A stretch of DNA of 64,000 nucleotides from an uncultured Acetatifactor sp. (GCA_910588225.1 CAJUQT010000007.1:1-64000); one strand, 5' to 3'; positions 32,116 through 41,677 are shown, counted from the stretch's first letter. Notes: generated by a model not told the origin, from the letters alone. Translations and numbers: made by a program.

Positions 32116-34455
32116 CTACAACCTTTTTAATTTTGCAAAAGAAGCATACATTATTTTCTGCCCTGCCTTGTCAAAATTCACTGTCACCTTGTAATCCCGT
32201 TCTTCTTTATCAATCTTCATGACCTTTCCTTCTCCATACTTGGTATGAGACACTTTGTCACCCACACTATAGGTAAGCGCCTCCGGCGCCTTGTAAACAG
32301 CACCTCTGGAAATCCCCGCCAGCTGATTCAGACTGCCGATTCCTTTCGCAATAAAAGGTTTATCCGCTTTGGGTGTGACCTTCGGCCGCACAATCGCCTT
32401 CGGTCTGTAATCCCCCACGCCTCCGCTTCCGCCGGCTCCCTGCGACAGGTTCTCTCTCTGCGGCACTTCGCGGCTTCGATCGGTAAAAGCAGCTGCGTCT
32501 CTCCTGCCTGCCGTTTTCCTCCCAAAAGCACTGCCTGCCTCCAGCAGCTCCGAAGGAATCTCTCTCACAAAACGGCTTACCGGATTATACTGTGTCTCTC
32601 CACGTATCATCCGCGTCCTGGCACTTGTCAGGATCAATTCATCCTTCGCTCTGGTAATCCCCACATAGGCCAGCCTTCGTTCCTCTTCCAGATCGTCAAG
32701 GCTGTCGGAATTCACCGCCATGTACCCGGGAAACAGCCCATCCTCCAGGCCGGCCAGATACACACAGGAGAATTCCAGTCCTTTTGCAGAATGCAATGTC
32801 ATCAGAAGCACCCTGTTGTCGTTATCACTTACATTATCAATATCCGCCACCAACGCAACTTCCTCCAGAAATTCCTGCAGAGTCGCTTCCTCATGAGCTT
32901 CGGCATAGTTCACGGCCTTGGTAATCAGTTCGTCTACATTCGCAATTCTGTCCTCGCCGTCATCATCGTAATCCTGAAGATACTCTTCGTAACCAATCTG
33001 CTCCGTAATCAGCTGAATCAGCTCCGCCACCGTCATCCGGGAACGTGCTTCGCGAAATTTCCCGATTAATTCCACGAAAGAACGAATCTTGGATACAGCT
33101 CTCTCCAGCCCCTCTATTTCGTCAGCCCGCTCAAAAGCCGTATACAGGTCGATTCCCCGCAGTCTGGCAAATTCCTCTGCCTTATCCAGAGTTGCATTGC
33201 CAATTCCCCGCCTGGGTACATTGATAATACGCCGCAGAGCCACATCATCCCGGCCGGAATCCACAGTTTTCAGATAGGCCAGAATATCTTTGATTTCCAG
33301 CCTGGAATAAAAGTTTGTACCTCCCACCACATTATATGGCACACCTTCCATAATCATTCGTTCTTCCAGAAGGCGGGCCTGGGCATTGGTTCGGAACAGC
33401 ACCGCACAATCTCTGTACTCCATGCCCTTTTTCACTGCTTTCCGGGCAATTTCCTCCGCGATATACTCCGCTTCCTCGTAAGCACTGTCAAACTGGCGGA
33501 AACAAACCTTTTCTCCGCCGGACCTGCCTGTCCAGAGTGTCTTCTCCTTCCGTCCGGTATTATTGCGGATTACCGCATTGGCCGCATCCAGAATCGCCTG
33601 GGTGGAACGGTAATTCTGCTCCAGACGAATCACCGCTGCCTCCGGAAAGTATTTTTCAAAGTCAAGAATATTCCTGATATTGGCACCTCTGAATTTATAG
33701 ATAGACTGGTCGTCGTCTCCCACCACACAGAGATTCCGGTACTTCTCCGCCAGCAGCCTCACCAGCTCAAACTGCGCCGTATTCGTATCCTGATATTCAT
33801 CCACCATAATGTACTGGAAACGCTCCTGATAGGAATCCAGTACTTCCGGGCAATTTTGAAACAACTCCACCGTCTTCACGATGATATCATCAAAATCCAG
33901 CGCATTATTCGCCCGCAGTGTTTCCTGATACTCTCTGTAAGCTTTGGCCTGAAGGGAACGGTTATAATCCCCTGCCGCCCTGCGTTCAAACTCATTCACA
34001 GATATCAGCTCATCCTTTGCGGAAGATACGGTACTCAAAAAAGTCCGCTCCTTATAGACTTTCGGATCAAGATTCAGCCGCCGGATAACTGCCTTCATCA
34101 CCGTCTTCTGGTCATCCGCATCATAAATGGTAAAACCATTGTCATAACCGATTCTGTCAATGTAGCGGCGCAATATCCGCACACAGGAGGAATGGAAGGT
34201 GGAGACCCAGACCTGGTCGGCACCGAATCCCACCAGACTATCTACTCTGTCCCGCATCTCTCCCGCCGCTTTATTCGTAAAAGTAATGGCCAGAATATTC
34301 CACGGTTTCACCCCCATCTCATCGATAAGATATGCAATCCGATGTGTAAGCACACGGGTTTTCCCGCTTCCCGCCCCTGCCAGCAGCAGCACAGGTCCGT
34401 CTGTCCGCAGCACCGCTTCTTTTTGTTCTTTATTTAAAGTATCATATATACTCAT
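32116..34455 (-). CDS. pcrA: UvrD/PcrA-type 3'-5' DNA helicase
   Basis: 779-residue superfamily 1A helicase used in replication-conflict clearance and repair. Motif I LLAGAGSGKTRVL (near 27), motif Ia ITFTNKAAGEM, DEYQDTN (motif II), VVGDDDQSIYKFRGA (motif III), and VYLAGLEDGLFPG and YVGITRAKDELIL near the C-terminal motor motifs. The last 60 residues (SVGDKVSHTKYGEGKVMKI) are the tudor-like tail that contacts RNA polymerase in PcrA. GGAAAGGG precedes the start. Confidence 0.95.
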   Translation of the reverse strand: MSIYDTLNKEQKEAVLRTDGPVLLLAGAGSGKTRVLTHRIAYLIDEMGVKPWNILAITFTNKAAGEMRDRVDSLVGFGADQVWVSTFHSSCVRILRRYIDRIGYDNGFTIYDADDQKTVMKAVIRRLNLDPKVYKERTFLSTVSSAKDELISVNEFERRAAGDYNRSLQAKAYREYQETLRANNALDFDDIIVKTVELFQNCPEVLDSYQERFQYIMVDEYQDTNTAQFELVRLLAEKYRNLCVVGDDDQSIYKFRGANIRNILDFEKYFPEAAVIRLEQNYRSTQAILDAANAVIRNNTGRKEKTLWTGRSGGEKVCFRQFDSAYEEAEYIAEEIARKAVKKGMEYRDCAVLFRTNAQARLLEERMIMEGVPYNVVGGTNFYSRLEIKDILAYLKTVDSGRDDVALRRIINVPRRGIGNATLDKAEEFARLRGIDLYTAFERADEIEGLERAVSKIRSFVELIGKFREARSRMTVAELIQLITEQIGYEEYLQDYDDDGEDRIANVDELITKAVNYAEAHEEATLQEFLEEVALVADIDNVSDNDNRVLLMTLHSAKGLEFSCVYLAGLEDGLFPGYMAVNSDSLDDLEEERRLAYVGITRAKDELILTSARTRMIRGETQYNPVSRFVREIPSELLEAGSAFGRKTAGRRDAAAFTDRSREVPQRENLSQGAGGSGGVGDYRPKAIVRPKVTPKADKPFIAKGIGSLNQLAGISRGAVYKAPEALTYSVGDKVSHTKYGEGKVMKIDKEERDYKVTVNFDKAGQKIMYASFAKLKRL

Positions 34456-34771
34456 AATTTCCCTTTCCGGGAGCTTCCCCGGTTTACGTTATCTCTACGC
34501 TTACGCCGCTCCGAGGTATTTTCCCACTGTTTTACATGACAAATCAAAATTATCAGAATATTAATCCGAACAGCCACGGACGCCGATGCAATGTCTTCCT
34601 TTGGCCACATTTTCCGCAAAAACAGGCCGGCCCCGCGAAATCACATTCCATTGTTTCTAAACAGCAATGGGCTATCCGACTCCGCAGTGCCGGCGGCATC
34701 GTTGACCGATAACAACGATACAGATGGAAATTCAGGCAAGTGAAACATGTGGTTAATTGGTGCGGTTTATA
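34456..34771. other. Gene-free interval upstream of pcrA
   Basis: 316 bases. The pcrA promoter must lie here but no clear -35/-10 pair stands out. I see no RNA gene or repeat worth naming. Confidence 0.5.
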
Positions 34772-36133
34772 CTAGCGACGCACATTGTCCCTCTCGTCAA
34801 AGACATCGCCGCACTCAGGACAGAATTTCGGCGGATGTGCAGGATCTTCCGGCTCCCAGCCGCATTTGTCACATTTATAAAGCGGTGCGCCCTCCGGTCT
34901 TCTGGAACCACAATTGGTACAGAACTTTCCCTGATTCACGGTTCCACAGCCACATGTCCAGCCTGCATCCGAAGGCTTCGGTCTGCCGCATTCCATGCAG
35001 AATTTTCCTCTGTTGTCTCTGTGTCCGCATTGGCAGTTCCAGCCCGGCATGGGCGCTGCCGTACTCTGGTTTCCTGTCTGCACCATCCCGTTTCCGGCCT
35101 GGCTCCGATTCACCTGACTCTGCGCCGCTCCCATGGCAAACAGGGAAGATGCATCCATTCCGCCGGCCGCATTTGCCATATTCATGCCGGCAAATGCCAT
35201 CATAGGCCCTGTGGAAGTATTAGATGCCGCCGCTTTCATAGCTTCCGCCTGCGCTCCCGCCAAAGTGGCAGCCGCCATATTGGGATTGCGAAGAGTAGCT
35301 GTGGTCTGAAGCTCGCTGATCTTTTTTGTCACGTCCTCAGGCATAGAGGGAGGATTCATAGTCATGCTGACCACCACAATGCCGCGAGTCTTCTCCCATT
35401 TCCCCGACAACTCCTGATTCACAGCATCCACCAGTTCCGTCACATGGTAAGGGATATCTGATACCCGCACACGAAGCCTGCTGATTCTGCCCAAAGCAGG
35501 CTGCATGGCAGTCATCAGCTCCGCCTTCATCTGATTCTGCAGCTGACTGCGATTATAACTGTCCGTCACATTCCCGCAGACATTCTGATAAAACAGCAAA
35601 GGATCCGTAATTCGGAACGAATAGGAACCATTGCACCGAATACTCACATCCATATCCAATCCGATATTGTCATCTATGTACCGAAAAGGAACAGGCGTAG
35701 CTGTGCCATACAGATTGTTCATAATTTCCTTCGTATTGAAGAAATAAACTCTCTGGTCCTTGCCTGCACTGCCGCCGAACGCAAATCTCTTCCCCACGGC
35801 TTTGAAGGTATTCATAATACTGTCACCCAAATCACCGCTGAACAGGCTGGGCTCAGTGGACTTGTCAAAAACAAACTCTCCGGCCTCCGCACTGAACTCC
35901 ACAATACCGCCCTGTTCCACAATAATCATACACTGGCCCTCGTTCACTGCCACAATGGAACCATCGGAAATGATATTATCTGTTCCTTTATTATTGCCGC
36001 GTCCGCCGTTCTCTCTCCTTTTTCCCTTTGTCATCAGGATATCATTGGAAAGGGAATCACAGTAAAAGTATTCCCTCCACTGGTCTGCCAGAAGGGAACC
36101 TATCGCATCCTTTGCCGCTCTGATCAATCCCAT
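34772..36133 (-). CDS. SPFH-domain protein with C-terminal zinc ribbons (YdjI-like)
   Basis: 453 residues. The N-terminal two thirds form an SPFH-like domain (EGQCMIIVEQGGIVEFSAEAG ... RVYFFNTKEI ... VSDIPYHVTELVDAVNQELS), as in the Bacillus YdjI group linked to membrane stress. A flexible Ala/Met/Gly stretch (about 295-360) leads to three zinc ribbons: CQCGHRDNRGKFCMECG, CGCGTVNQGKFCTNCG and CDKCGWEP...CPECG. It lacks a signal peptide and probably acts as a scaffold at the cytoplasmic face of the membrane. Strong AGGAGG upstream. Known relatives work with PspA-like proteins; none is adjacent here. Confidence 0.8.
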   Translation of the reverse strand: MGLIRAAKDAIGSLLADQWREYFYCDSLSNDILMTKGKRRENGGRGNNKGTDNIISDGSIVAVNEGQCMIIVEQGGIVEFSAEAGEFVFDKSTEPSLFSGDLGDSIMNTFKAVGKRFAFGGSAGKDQRVYFFNTKEIMNNLYGTATPVPFRYIDDNIGLDMDVSIRCNGSYSFRITDPLLFYQNVCGNVTDSYNRSQLQNQMKAELMTAMQPALGRISRLRVRVSDIPYHVTELVDAVNQELSGKWEKTRGIVVVSMTMNPPSMPEDVTKKISELQTTATLRNPNMAAATLAGAQAEAMKAAASNTSTGPMMAFAGMNMANAAGGMDASSLFAMGAAQSQVNRSQAGNGMVQTGNQSTAAPMPGWNCQCGHRDNRGKFCMECGRPKPSDAGWTCGCGTVNQGKFCTNCGSRRPEGAPLYKCDKCGWEPEDPAHPPKFCPECGDVFDERDNVRR

Positions 36134-36232
36134 AATTTATAACCTCCTCTTCCTGCTTCAACTTGAAAGACATCACAATATAAGCATTCTATCAAATTTT
36201 TAGCTTTCTCTCAACTGCTTTTGGGAAATATC

Positions 36233-36261
36233 TTTACAAAAAAGGACTTTTAGAATACACT
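36233..36261 (+). promoter_or_regulatory. Promoter of the XRE-like gene at 36.3 kb
   Basis: TTTACA (36233-36238), 17 bases, TACACT (36256-36261), about 55 bases before the ATG. Confidence 0.6.
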
Positions 36262-36315
36262 ATTAAGAGAAAACAAGTTCCATCTCATTATTTTAAGCAA
36301 AGGACATAAGCAGAC

Positions 36316-36804
36316 ATGGGTAAGAAAGCCACAAAAGCCGCCGACAATATGTATTATCTTGCACGTTCGGAAGCCGCCGAAACAAATTCTGATTTCTCCA
36401 GCCGGGAAAAGGCCGCCGAGATCATAGGCATTGACCGTACCAGGCTGGCCCGAATCGAGTTGGATACCATCCCTCCCTACCCGGAAGAAGTCAAGGCCAT
36501 GGCAAAAGCATATAATGTACCAGAATTGTGTAATTCCTATTGTGCAAGGGAATGCCCTATCGGCCGCAATTCGGTGCGGGAGGTTTCCATTGATGATTTC
36601 GACCGGCTGGCCCTGAAAGTATTGGGCTCTCTGAAGGATATTGATTCCCTGCGTGCTTCTCTGATTGCCATTTCTGAAGACGGTGTCATAGAAGAAAACG
36701 AACGTCCCGCTTTCCAGAAAATTCTGGATTCTCTGGAGAAAATCAGCGTCAACGCAAAGGCATTACAGCTCTGGGCTCTGAAAAATATACGGATACAGCA
36801 ATAG
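36316..36804 (+). CDS. XRE-type helix-turn-helix regulator with cysteine motif
   Basis: 162 residues. Residues 25-70 form the helix-turn-helix (SSREKAAEIIGIDRTRLARI ... EVKAMAKAYNVPELC). A short Cys segment, LCNSYCARECPIG, follows and could bind a metal or sense redox. The remaining 90 residues are helical (DFDRLALKVLGSLKDIDSL). This layout recurs in Clostridia phage-like regulators, but no target is evident. AAAGGA precedes the start. A hairpin overlaps its stop. Confidence 0.72.
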   Translation: MGKKATKAADNMYYLARSEAAETNSDFSSREKAAEIIGIDRTRLARIELDTIPPYPEEVKAMAKAYNVPELCNSYCARECPIGRNSVREVSIDDFDRLALKVLGSLKDIDSLRASLIAISEDGVIEENERPAFQKILDSLEKISVNAKALQLWALKNIRIQQ

Positions 36805-36828
36805 AATCCCCTTTTGGAGGATTCTATT
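36800..36828 (+). terminator. Hairpin at the end of the XRE-like gene
   Basis: AATAGAATCC (36800-36809) pairs perfectly with GGATTCTATT (36819-36828) and includes the stop codon. The T-run after it is weak, so termination may be partial. Confidence 0.55.
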
Positions 36829-36877
36829 GTCATTATTGAGAAAGACATCCCGCATATTCCGCCTTCTGCCGCTTTCA

Positions 36878-37894
36878 TTATTTCCCTGCAGTCTCAGCGA
36901 ATGATTTTATAACCAGGTCTTCGTAGGGCACTCTATTTTCCAATACGCCTGCATCCTCCAGGATATTCTGCAGCAGATTAAAAGACTCCTCTTCGAAAAT
37001 CAGATTATCTTTCCAGGTATCCTGCACATAATATCTCTCCACAATGGTAGTCAGAGCCTCCATATCTGTCTCCGGAAACTGCGGCGCTATCACTTTTGCG
37101 ATTTCAGCCGGTGTATGATTCTGCACATAATCCATTCCTTTTTGCAGTGCATTTGTAAACGCCTGGACGACATCTTTGTTCTTCTCCAGGTAGCTTTTCT
37201 TTGCCGAAAAGGAAGTGTAGGGCACATAACCGGAATCTTCTCCCAGAGAAGCCACCACATAGCCTTCTCCCTTCAGCTCCAGCGCGGTGGCATGTGGTTC
37301 GAATTCTACCGTAAAATCCCCCTGTCCCCCGGAAAAAGCAGCCGCCGTAGAGCCAAAATCAATGCTCTGGTCAATGTTCACATCCCCCGCAGGATCGATA
37401 CCGTTCTTCATCAGGATATACTCGAACACCATCTGAGGCATGCCGCCTGCTCTGCCTCCCAGCACATCTTTGCCCTTGAGCATATCCCAAGTAAAATTCT
37501 CCACCGGTTCTCTGGATACCAGGAAATTTCCTGCCCTCTGTGTCAGCTGTGCAAAGTTCACCACATAATCCTCTGTTCCCCCCGCGTACGTATATATTGT
37601 GCTCTCGCTTCCCATGAATCCGATATCCGCCTCGCCCGTAAGCACGGCTGTCATGGTTTTATCTGCGCCAAACCCAGTCACAAGAGACAGCTCTATTCCC
37701 GCTTCTGCAAAATATCCCTCCTCAATGGCCACATACATGGGTGCATAGAAAATGGAATGCGCCACTTCATTCAGTACCACCTTTGTACCGCCTTCCTTTG
37801 CCGCATTCCCACTATCTCCGCAGCCTGCCATAACCGCTGTCATCATCAGCGCCAGACATACTGCCCCTATTCTTTTTAAAGACAGCCTTCTCAT
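36878..37894 (-). CDS. ABC transporter substrate-binding lipoprotein (NMT1/SsuA-like)
   Basis: 338 residues with lipobox VMAG-C25 and a typical basic-hydrophobic signal. The mature part belongs to the NMT1/THI5/SsuA periplasmic-binding family: VVLNEVAHSIFYAPMYVAIE, GFGADKTMTAVLTGEADIGFMG and GRAGGMPQMVFEYILMKNG. Members bind thiamine precursors, alkanesulfonates or nitrate-type ligands; the ligand here cannot be read from sequence. No permease or ATPase gene is adjacent, so it must share a distant transporter or be part of a split system. TAAGGAGG precedes the start. Confidence 0.88.
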   Translation of the reverse strand: MRRLSLKRIGAVCLALMMTAVMAGCGDSGNAAKEGGTKVVLNEVAHSIFYAPMYVAIEEGYFAEAGIELSLVTGFGADKTMTAVLTGEADIGFMGSESTIYTYAGGTEDYVVNFAQLTQRAGNFLVSREPVENFTWDMLKGKDVLGGRAGGMPQMVFEYILMKNGIDPAGDVNIDQSIDFGSTAAAFSGGQGDFTVEFEPHATALELKGEGYVVASLGEDSGYVPYTSFSAKKSYLEKNKDVVQAFTNALQKGMDYVQNHTPAEIAKVIAPQFPETDMEALTTIVERYYVQDTWKDNLIFEEESFNLLQNILEDAGVLENRVPYEDLVIKSFAETAGK

Positions 37895-37976
37895 AAAAAC
37901 CTCCTTACCATTTTATCCGGACCTCCGGTTCCTTTTGATAAGCTATCATATGAAAGAATGTCTGTCCAGGTTACAT

Positions 37977-38588
37977 TTATTTTACGTCTGTTTTCCCGGG
38001 ATCTGAAATTTCATCTATAATTTTCTCAATCATCAGTTTTTTCAGATATACGTCAAACCCCAGCGTACAGATAAAGGCAAACTTTTGAAGGAAATCCATA
38101 TGTTCTTCCGGCGCACCCTGAAAGGTCTCCTGAGCAGCCTTGAACTTCTCCGTTACATCCGCTTTCAGAGCCTGGAGCTGCTTTTCCTCCATACCAAATG
38201 CCTCCCGGTACACGCTTTCCAGATTAAAGTCCTTCCCGTTCCGGAAAAAGTGTTCCGTAATCGGTCCCAGAAGAGTCTGAATGTCGTTGATTGACAGAAT
38301 CCCCTTGTAATAGTAGATAAAAATCAACAGCATTACATGCTCTTTGGAATATTTCTTCTTCACTGGAGGGGGAAGTAAATCATTCTTCGCATAATTATTG
38401 ATCATGGTTTTGGTCAGCACCTTATCCTCTTCCGGATTCCGCACAGAAGAACGCAGCCTGCTGTCCATAAAAGTGGTAATCTGATCCATGTACAGGTCGA
38501 TATTCGGTATATCCTCAGGGCTGATATACTGTATCCTGTCCAGGCTTGCCAATATACTGTTCAGTAAATCCTTGCTGTCAATTGTCAT
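37977..38588 (-). CDS. DUF1836 protein (MerR-like helix-turn-helix)
   Basis: 203 residues. The centre, VLTKTMINNYAKNDLLPPPVKKKYSKEHV, is the DUF1836 signature, a MerR-like winged helix. The C-terminal half is helical, with no known ligand domain. It lies 82 bases upstream of the binding-protein gene on the same strand. GGAAAAGGATG precedes the start. Presumed transcription factor, targets unknown. Confidence 0.85.
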   Translation of the reverse strand: MTIDSKDLLNSILASLDRIQYISPEDIPNIDLYMDQITTFMDSRLRSSVRNPEEDKVLTKTMINNYAKNDLLPPPVKKKYSKEHVMLLIFIYYYKGILSINDIQTLLGPITEHFFRNGKDFNLESVYREAFGMEEKQLQALKADVTEKFKAAQETFQGAPEEHMDFLQKFAFICTLGFDVYLKKLMIEKIIDEISDPGKTDVK

Positions 38589-38707
38589 AGTTGATCATCC
38601 TTTTCCTGTCTGTTACCCGGACATGTCCCGGCAATTACTTCCATCTCTGATAACATTATATAGTATTCAATACTACATGACAAGATTTAGTTTTAAAAAA
38701 AGTCACC

Positions 38708-38736
38708 TTTACTTTACAACTTTAATATGTTAAAAT
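38708..38736 (+). promoter_or_regulatory. Promoter of the TrpR-like gene
   Basis: TTTACT (38708-38713), 17 bases, TAAAAT (38731-38736), about 35 bases before the ATG. Confidence 0.6.
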
Positions 38737-38770
38737 GAATAAACAGTAAAAAACAGTGAGGTATTCCCCA

Positions 38771-39076
38771 ATGAACAAAGATGTCAAAAGCGAAGCTGCA
38801 GATTCCCTGTTCGACGCCATTCTCTGTCTGAAAAACCGTGAGGAGTGCTATCGTTTTTTTGAAGATTTATGTACCGTCAACGAACTGCATTCCATGTCAC
38901 AGCGTTTTGAAGTAGCCATGATGCTGAAAAATCGCAGTACTTATCTGGAAGTCGCCGAAAAAACAGGTGCATCCACCGCCACTATCAGTCGTGTTAACCG
39001 TTCCCTGAACTACGGAAACGGAGGGTACGAAGTGGTTTTTGAACGTATGAAAAAGGAGAATGAATCCATTCTTTAA
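38771..39076 (+). CDS. TrpR-like protein YerC/YecD
   Basis: 101 residues from the ATG at 38771. A GTG five codons earlier is possible but lacks a ribosome site. TVNELHSMSQRFEVAMML and YLEVAEKTGASTATISRVNRSLNYG are the TrpR-like helix-turn-helix of the YerC/YecD family, common in Firmicutes. These are small transcription regulators; the function of this group is poorly known. Monocistronic, divergent from the DUF1836 gene. Confidence 0.88.
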   Translation: MNKDVKSEAADSLFDAILCLKNREECYRFFEDLCTVNELHSMSQRFEVAMMLKNRSTYLEVAEKTGASTATISRVNRSLNYGNGGYEVVFERMKKENESIL

Positions 39077-39101
39077 TATGCAAAATTTCATATTCAAAAA
39101 A

Positions 39102-39150
39102 CAGGCATGTCAGATTTCCAAATAAATCCACGCTGACAAACCTGCTTTTT
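39102..39150 (+). terminator. Terminator of the TrpR-like gene
   Basis: CAGGCATGTCAG (39102-39113) pairs with CTGACAAACCTG (39133-39144) with two mismatches, then CTTTTTA. Confidence 0.6.
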
Positions 39151-39202
39151 ATTGCCTATGTATCGCACAAAAAGCTTCCGCTCCGGCAAAGCAGGCAAAG
39201 TG

Positions 39203-39682
39203 TTATCCTACAGCCTGTTCTTCAGAGCTTATACTTTCATCGGAAGCGGTAGACTCCTCCGCTTCTTTCAACGCTTCCACCACAGCTGCTTTTGCGGTCT
39301 TCTTCATAGCTTTTACTGCTTTGTTATTGGGTTTAGGTTTCTTATTGGCATCCTGATTCATGTCACATCTGCCCTGGAATACAGCTTTTTCGTCAATTAC
39401 CAGCCCCCCGGTGGTAATATCACCGATAACTCTTGCCGTAGACGTAAGCTCAACCTTTTCCGGTACATTCAGATTGCCGTATACCTCACCACCAATGACA
39501 ACTTTCTGAGCATTAATATCTCCGTTAATGCAGCCGGAAGCCCCCACAATCACGGTATCCGTCACTATTACATTTCCATTTACAGTACCGTCAATCCTTA
39601 TGGCACCGTCGGCGGCAAAATCACCGTTACATTCGGCACTCATACCGATAATAGTGGTAATCTGTGTTTCCTTTTTCCTCAT
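39203..39682 (-). CDS. Bactofilin (polymer-forming cytoskeletal protein)
   Basis: 159 residues. The middle hundred are the DUF583/bactofilin right-handed beta-helix, with repeated hydrophobic-Gly turns: IDGTVNGNVIVTDTVIVGA, GGEVYGNLNVPEKVELTS, ARVIGDITTGGLVIDE. The C-terminal tail is Ala/Lys/Glu-rich and disordered. Bactofilins polymerise without nucleotide and position peptidoglycan enzymes. The upstream gene encodes a LytM-like protein, the common bactofilin partner. AGGAGG precedes the start. Confidence 0.92.
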   Translation of the reverse strand: MRKKETQITTIIGMSAECNGDFAADGAIRIDGTVNGNVIVTDTVIVGASGCINGDINAQKVVIGGEVYGNLNVPEKVELTSTARVIGDITTGGLVIDEKAVFQGRCDMNQDANKKPKPNNKAVKAMKKTAKAAVVEALKEAEESTASDESISSEEQAVG

Positions 39683-39930
39683 CTCTTAATCCTCCTATTA
39701 TAGTTCCATCACAAAACATCCATACCTGCAGCAGCGTAATTTTCGGCTGCATACTTTGCATCTGAAAACGCTCTTGGGCATAATTATGTTTCGTTACTGT
39801 CATAGTTTCGCACCATCCTCCCATGCCGCTCCTCATGATATCATGATACATTTCCTATCGCCTGAACATCATGACTGTAAATGAATCTGAGCGCACTGAA
39901 AGATAGTGCTTCTTCGGTTCCCCGGTATCC

Positions 39931-40665
39931 TCACCCACTGATATTCAGCATATCCATGGGATTAACATATTCTCCGTCCTTCATCATCTGGTAACCCAGT
40001 TTGCTGCTTTCCTCCGTAATCAGAAATAATGTGGTTCCCTGGGTGACCGTCTCTCCCACCTTGACTTTTACTTCTCCCTGGTTCCTGTAGATGGTAGTAT
40101 AACCATTACCATGCTCAATCCAGACATTATTCCCATATTCCGCATCTTCATTTACCGCAGTGACAGTTCCGCTGGCTGTAGCTACCACCATGGAATTCGG
40201 CGCTGCTGTAAATACACACATGAGCTCACCCTCCGCCATATCTTCCATAGTCGCCCGCTCCGAAAGCGGAAGCCTTGTGGGCAGATACTCCTTTTCAAGC
40301 TGTTCTGACAGCTCTGTCTCTGTCTGCACCTTCTGCGACACCGTCTCGCTGAGAATCTGAATCTGCTCATTCAGTCCGGCGATTTCCTCGTTTAATCCGG
40401 AAATCTGTGCCTCCAGGTCAGCCTTCTCCTGCTCAAGAACTACAATTACTTCATTCTGCTCTGTTGTCTGCTGAAGCTTAGCTGTCCAAATATCCTTTTC
40501 GTAAGAAAAATATCCTATTAATGCGCCGATAATCACACACAGGATAATAATAATAACCTGCAGTATCCAGGGGCGAATCCGGAACTGCTTCATCCGGCCG
40601 TCCGCTGCATCGGATGTAACAATTACCACATGACTGTTTTTGCGCTTATGTCTGTTACGTCCCAT
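39931..40665 (-). CDS. Membrane-anchored degenerate LytM (M23-like) protein
   Basis: 244 residues: basic cytoplasmic head, one helix (about 32-52), a coiled coil (about 60-120, with repeated QISGLNEEIAGLNEQI), then an M23/LytM-like domain. The domain keeps the fold markers (ASGTVTAVNED, YGNNVWIEHGNGYTTIY, VKVGETVTQGTTLFLI), but the metal ligands seem lost: no HxxxD segment, TTIYRN where active enzymes have YAH, and KLGYQM where HLHFE is expected. I infer a non-catalytic activator or scaffold, as EnvC, NlpD and SpoIIQ variants are, acting with the bactofilin 249 bases downstream. Confidence 0.8.
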   Translation of the reverse strand: MGRNRHKRKNSHVVIVTSDAADGRMKQFRIRPWILQVIIIILCVIIGALIGYFSYEKDIWTAKLQQTTEQNEVIVVLEQEKADLEAQISGLNEEIAGLNEQIQILSETVSQKVQTETELSEQLEKEYLPTRLPLSERATMEDMAEGELMCVFTAAPNSMVVATASGTVTAVNEDAEYGNNVWIEHGNGYTTIYRNQGEVKVKVGETVTQGTTLFLITEESSKLGYQMMKDGEYVNPMDMLNISG

Positions 40666-40882
40666 TTATAGTCACCTCCGACAAGCTTTTATTATTTTAC
40701 CATAAATGCAATTTCACTTCAACGATAAACGGGTGTTTTTGTGATATTCTTACAACAAAAACCTGCCTTTTATGCTGAATTATCTAAAATGTAAGCTGGC
40801 ATATTGTGCATCTTGTACATTACATAGTTATCCTTCTCTCCATTTGGTATGCTTTCGCTCTCTTATCCACGACGATAAATCA

Positions 40883-41677
40883 TCATAAAAGCACTCCGGC
40901 AGAACTTCCACAGATCTCCAACACCCGCTTCCAGGCAAGGCTTCCGCCGAACAAATCCAACGCACTTCCTATAGTGACATTCACCCGATTCCTGCCCAGC
41001 CTGCGCAGCAGTTCCAAATCCCCGTAGCTATGTACGCCTCCGGCATAAGTTATGCTGCAGCCCTCCCAGTTTCCCAGCATAGCTGTCAGCTCCTCTTCGA
41101 TTCCTTCCGCCTTGCCCTCCACATCCACCGCATGAATCAGAAATTCGTCGCAGTATTGGGACAATCTGTTCATCAATGATTCGTCCACCGTCTCCTCTGT
41201 CACTTTCTGCCATCTGTCTGTGACCACTCTATATCCGACAGAAGTCTTTCTGCAGCTTAAATCCAGCACCAGACGCTGCTTTCCAACAGTATCTTTTATT
41301 TTTTTTAACCTTTCATAATTAATTCTGCCCTCCCTGAATACATAAGATGTCACAATCACATGAGATGCTCCCGCCTCCAGAAAGTCTGCCGCATTGTCCG
41401 CTGTAATCCCTCCGCCGACCTGCAGTCCGCCGGGATAGGCTCCCAGCGCTGCCAAGGCTTGTCTCTTTGTCTCTTCATAGTATTCGCTGCTTTCCGGATT
41501 AAGTAAAATCACATGCCCTCCACAAAGTCCTGCCTCATGGTAAAATTGTGCAAAAAAAGCAGCATCCTGCTCTGACACGAAATTTTCCTGCGCCTGGTTT
41601 TCTGTATCTGTCAGACTTCCGCCCACAATCTGCTTGACTTTGCCATTATGAATGTCTATACATGGTCTAAATTCCAT
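40883..41677 (-). CDS. hisA: ProFAR isomerase, eukaryotic HIS6 type
   Basis: 264-residue TIM barrel for the fourth step of histidine synthesis (isomerisation of ProFAR to PRFAR). FRPCIDIHNGKVKQIVGG has the first catalytic Asp, LQVGGGI and ITYAGGVHS are phosphate-binding loops, and FLIHAVDVEGK carries the second Asp. Loops and length match the eukaryotic HIS6 branch more than bacterial HisA. It is alone, with no other his genes near. I use the symbol for function, not orthology. Confidence 0.82.
   Translation of the reverse strand: MEFRPCIDIHNGKVKQIVGGSLTDTENQAQENFVSEQDAAFFAQFYHEAGLCGGHVILLNPESSEYYEETKRQALAALGAYPGGLQVGGGITADNAADFLEAGASHVIVTSYVFREGRINYERLKKIKDTVGKQRLVLDLSCRKTSVGYRVVTDRWQKVTEETVDESLMNRLSQYCDEFLIHAVDVEGKAEGIEEELTAMLGNWEGCSITYAGGVHSYGDLELLRRLGRNRVNVTIGSALDLFGGSLAWKRVLEICGSSAGVLL

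Noticed and set aside
34456-34771. Structured RNA upstream of pcrA
   Set aside because: Only scattered weak stems were found and no recognised motif.
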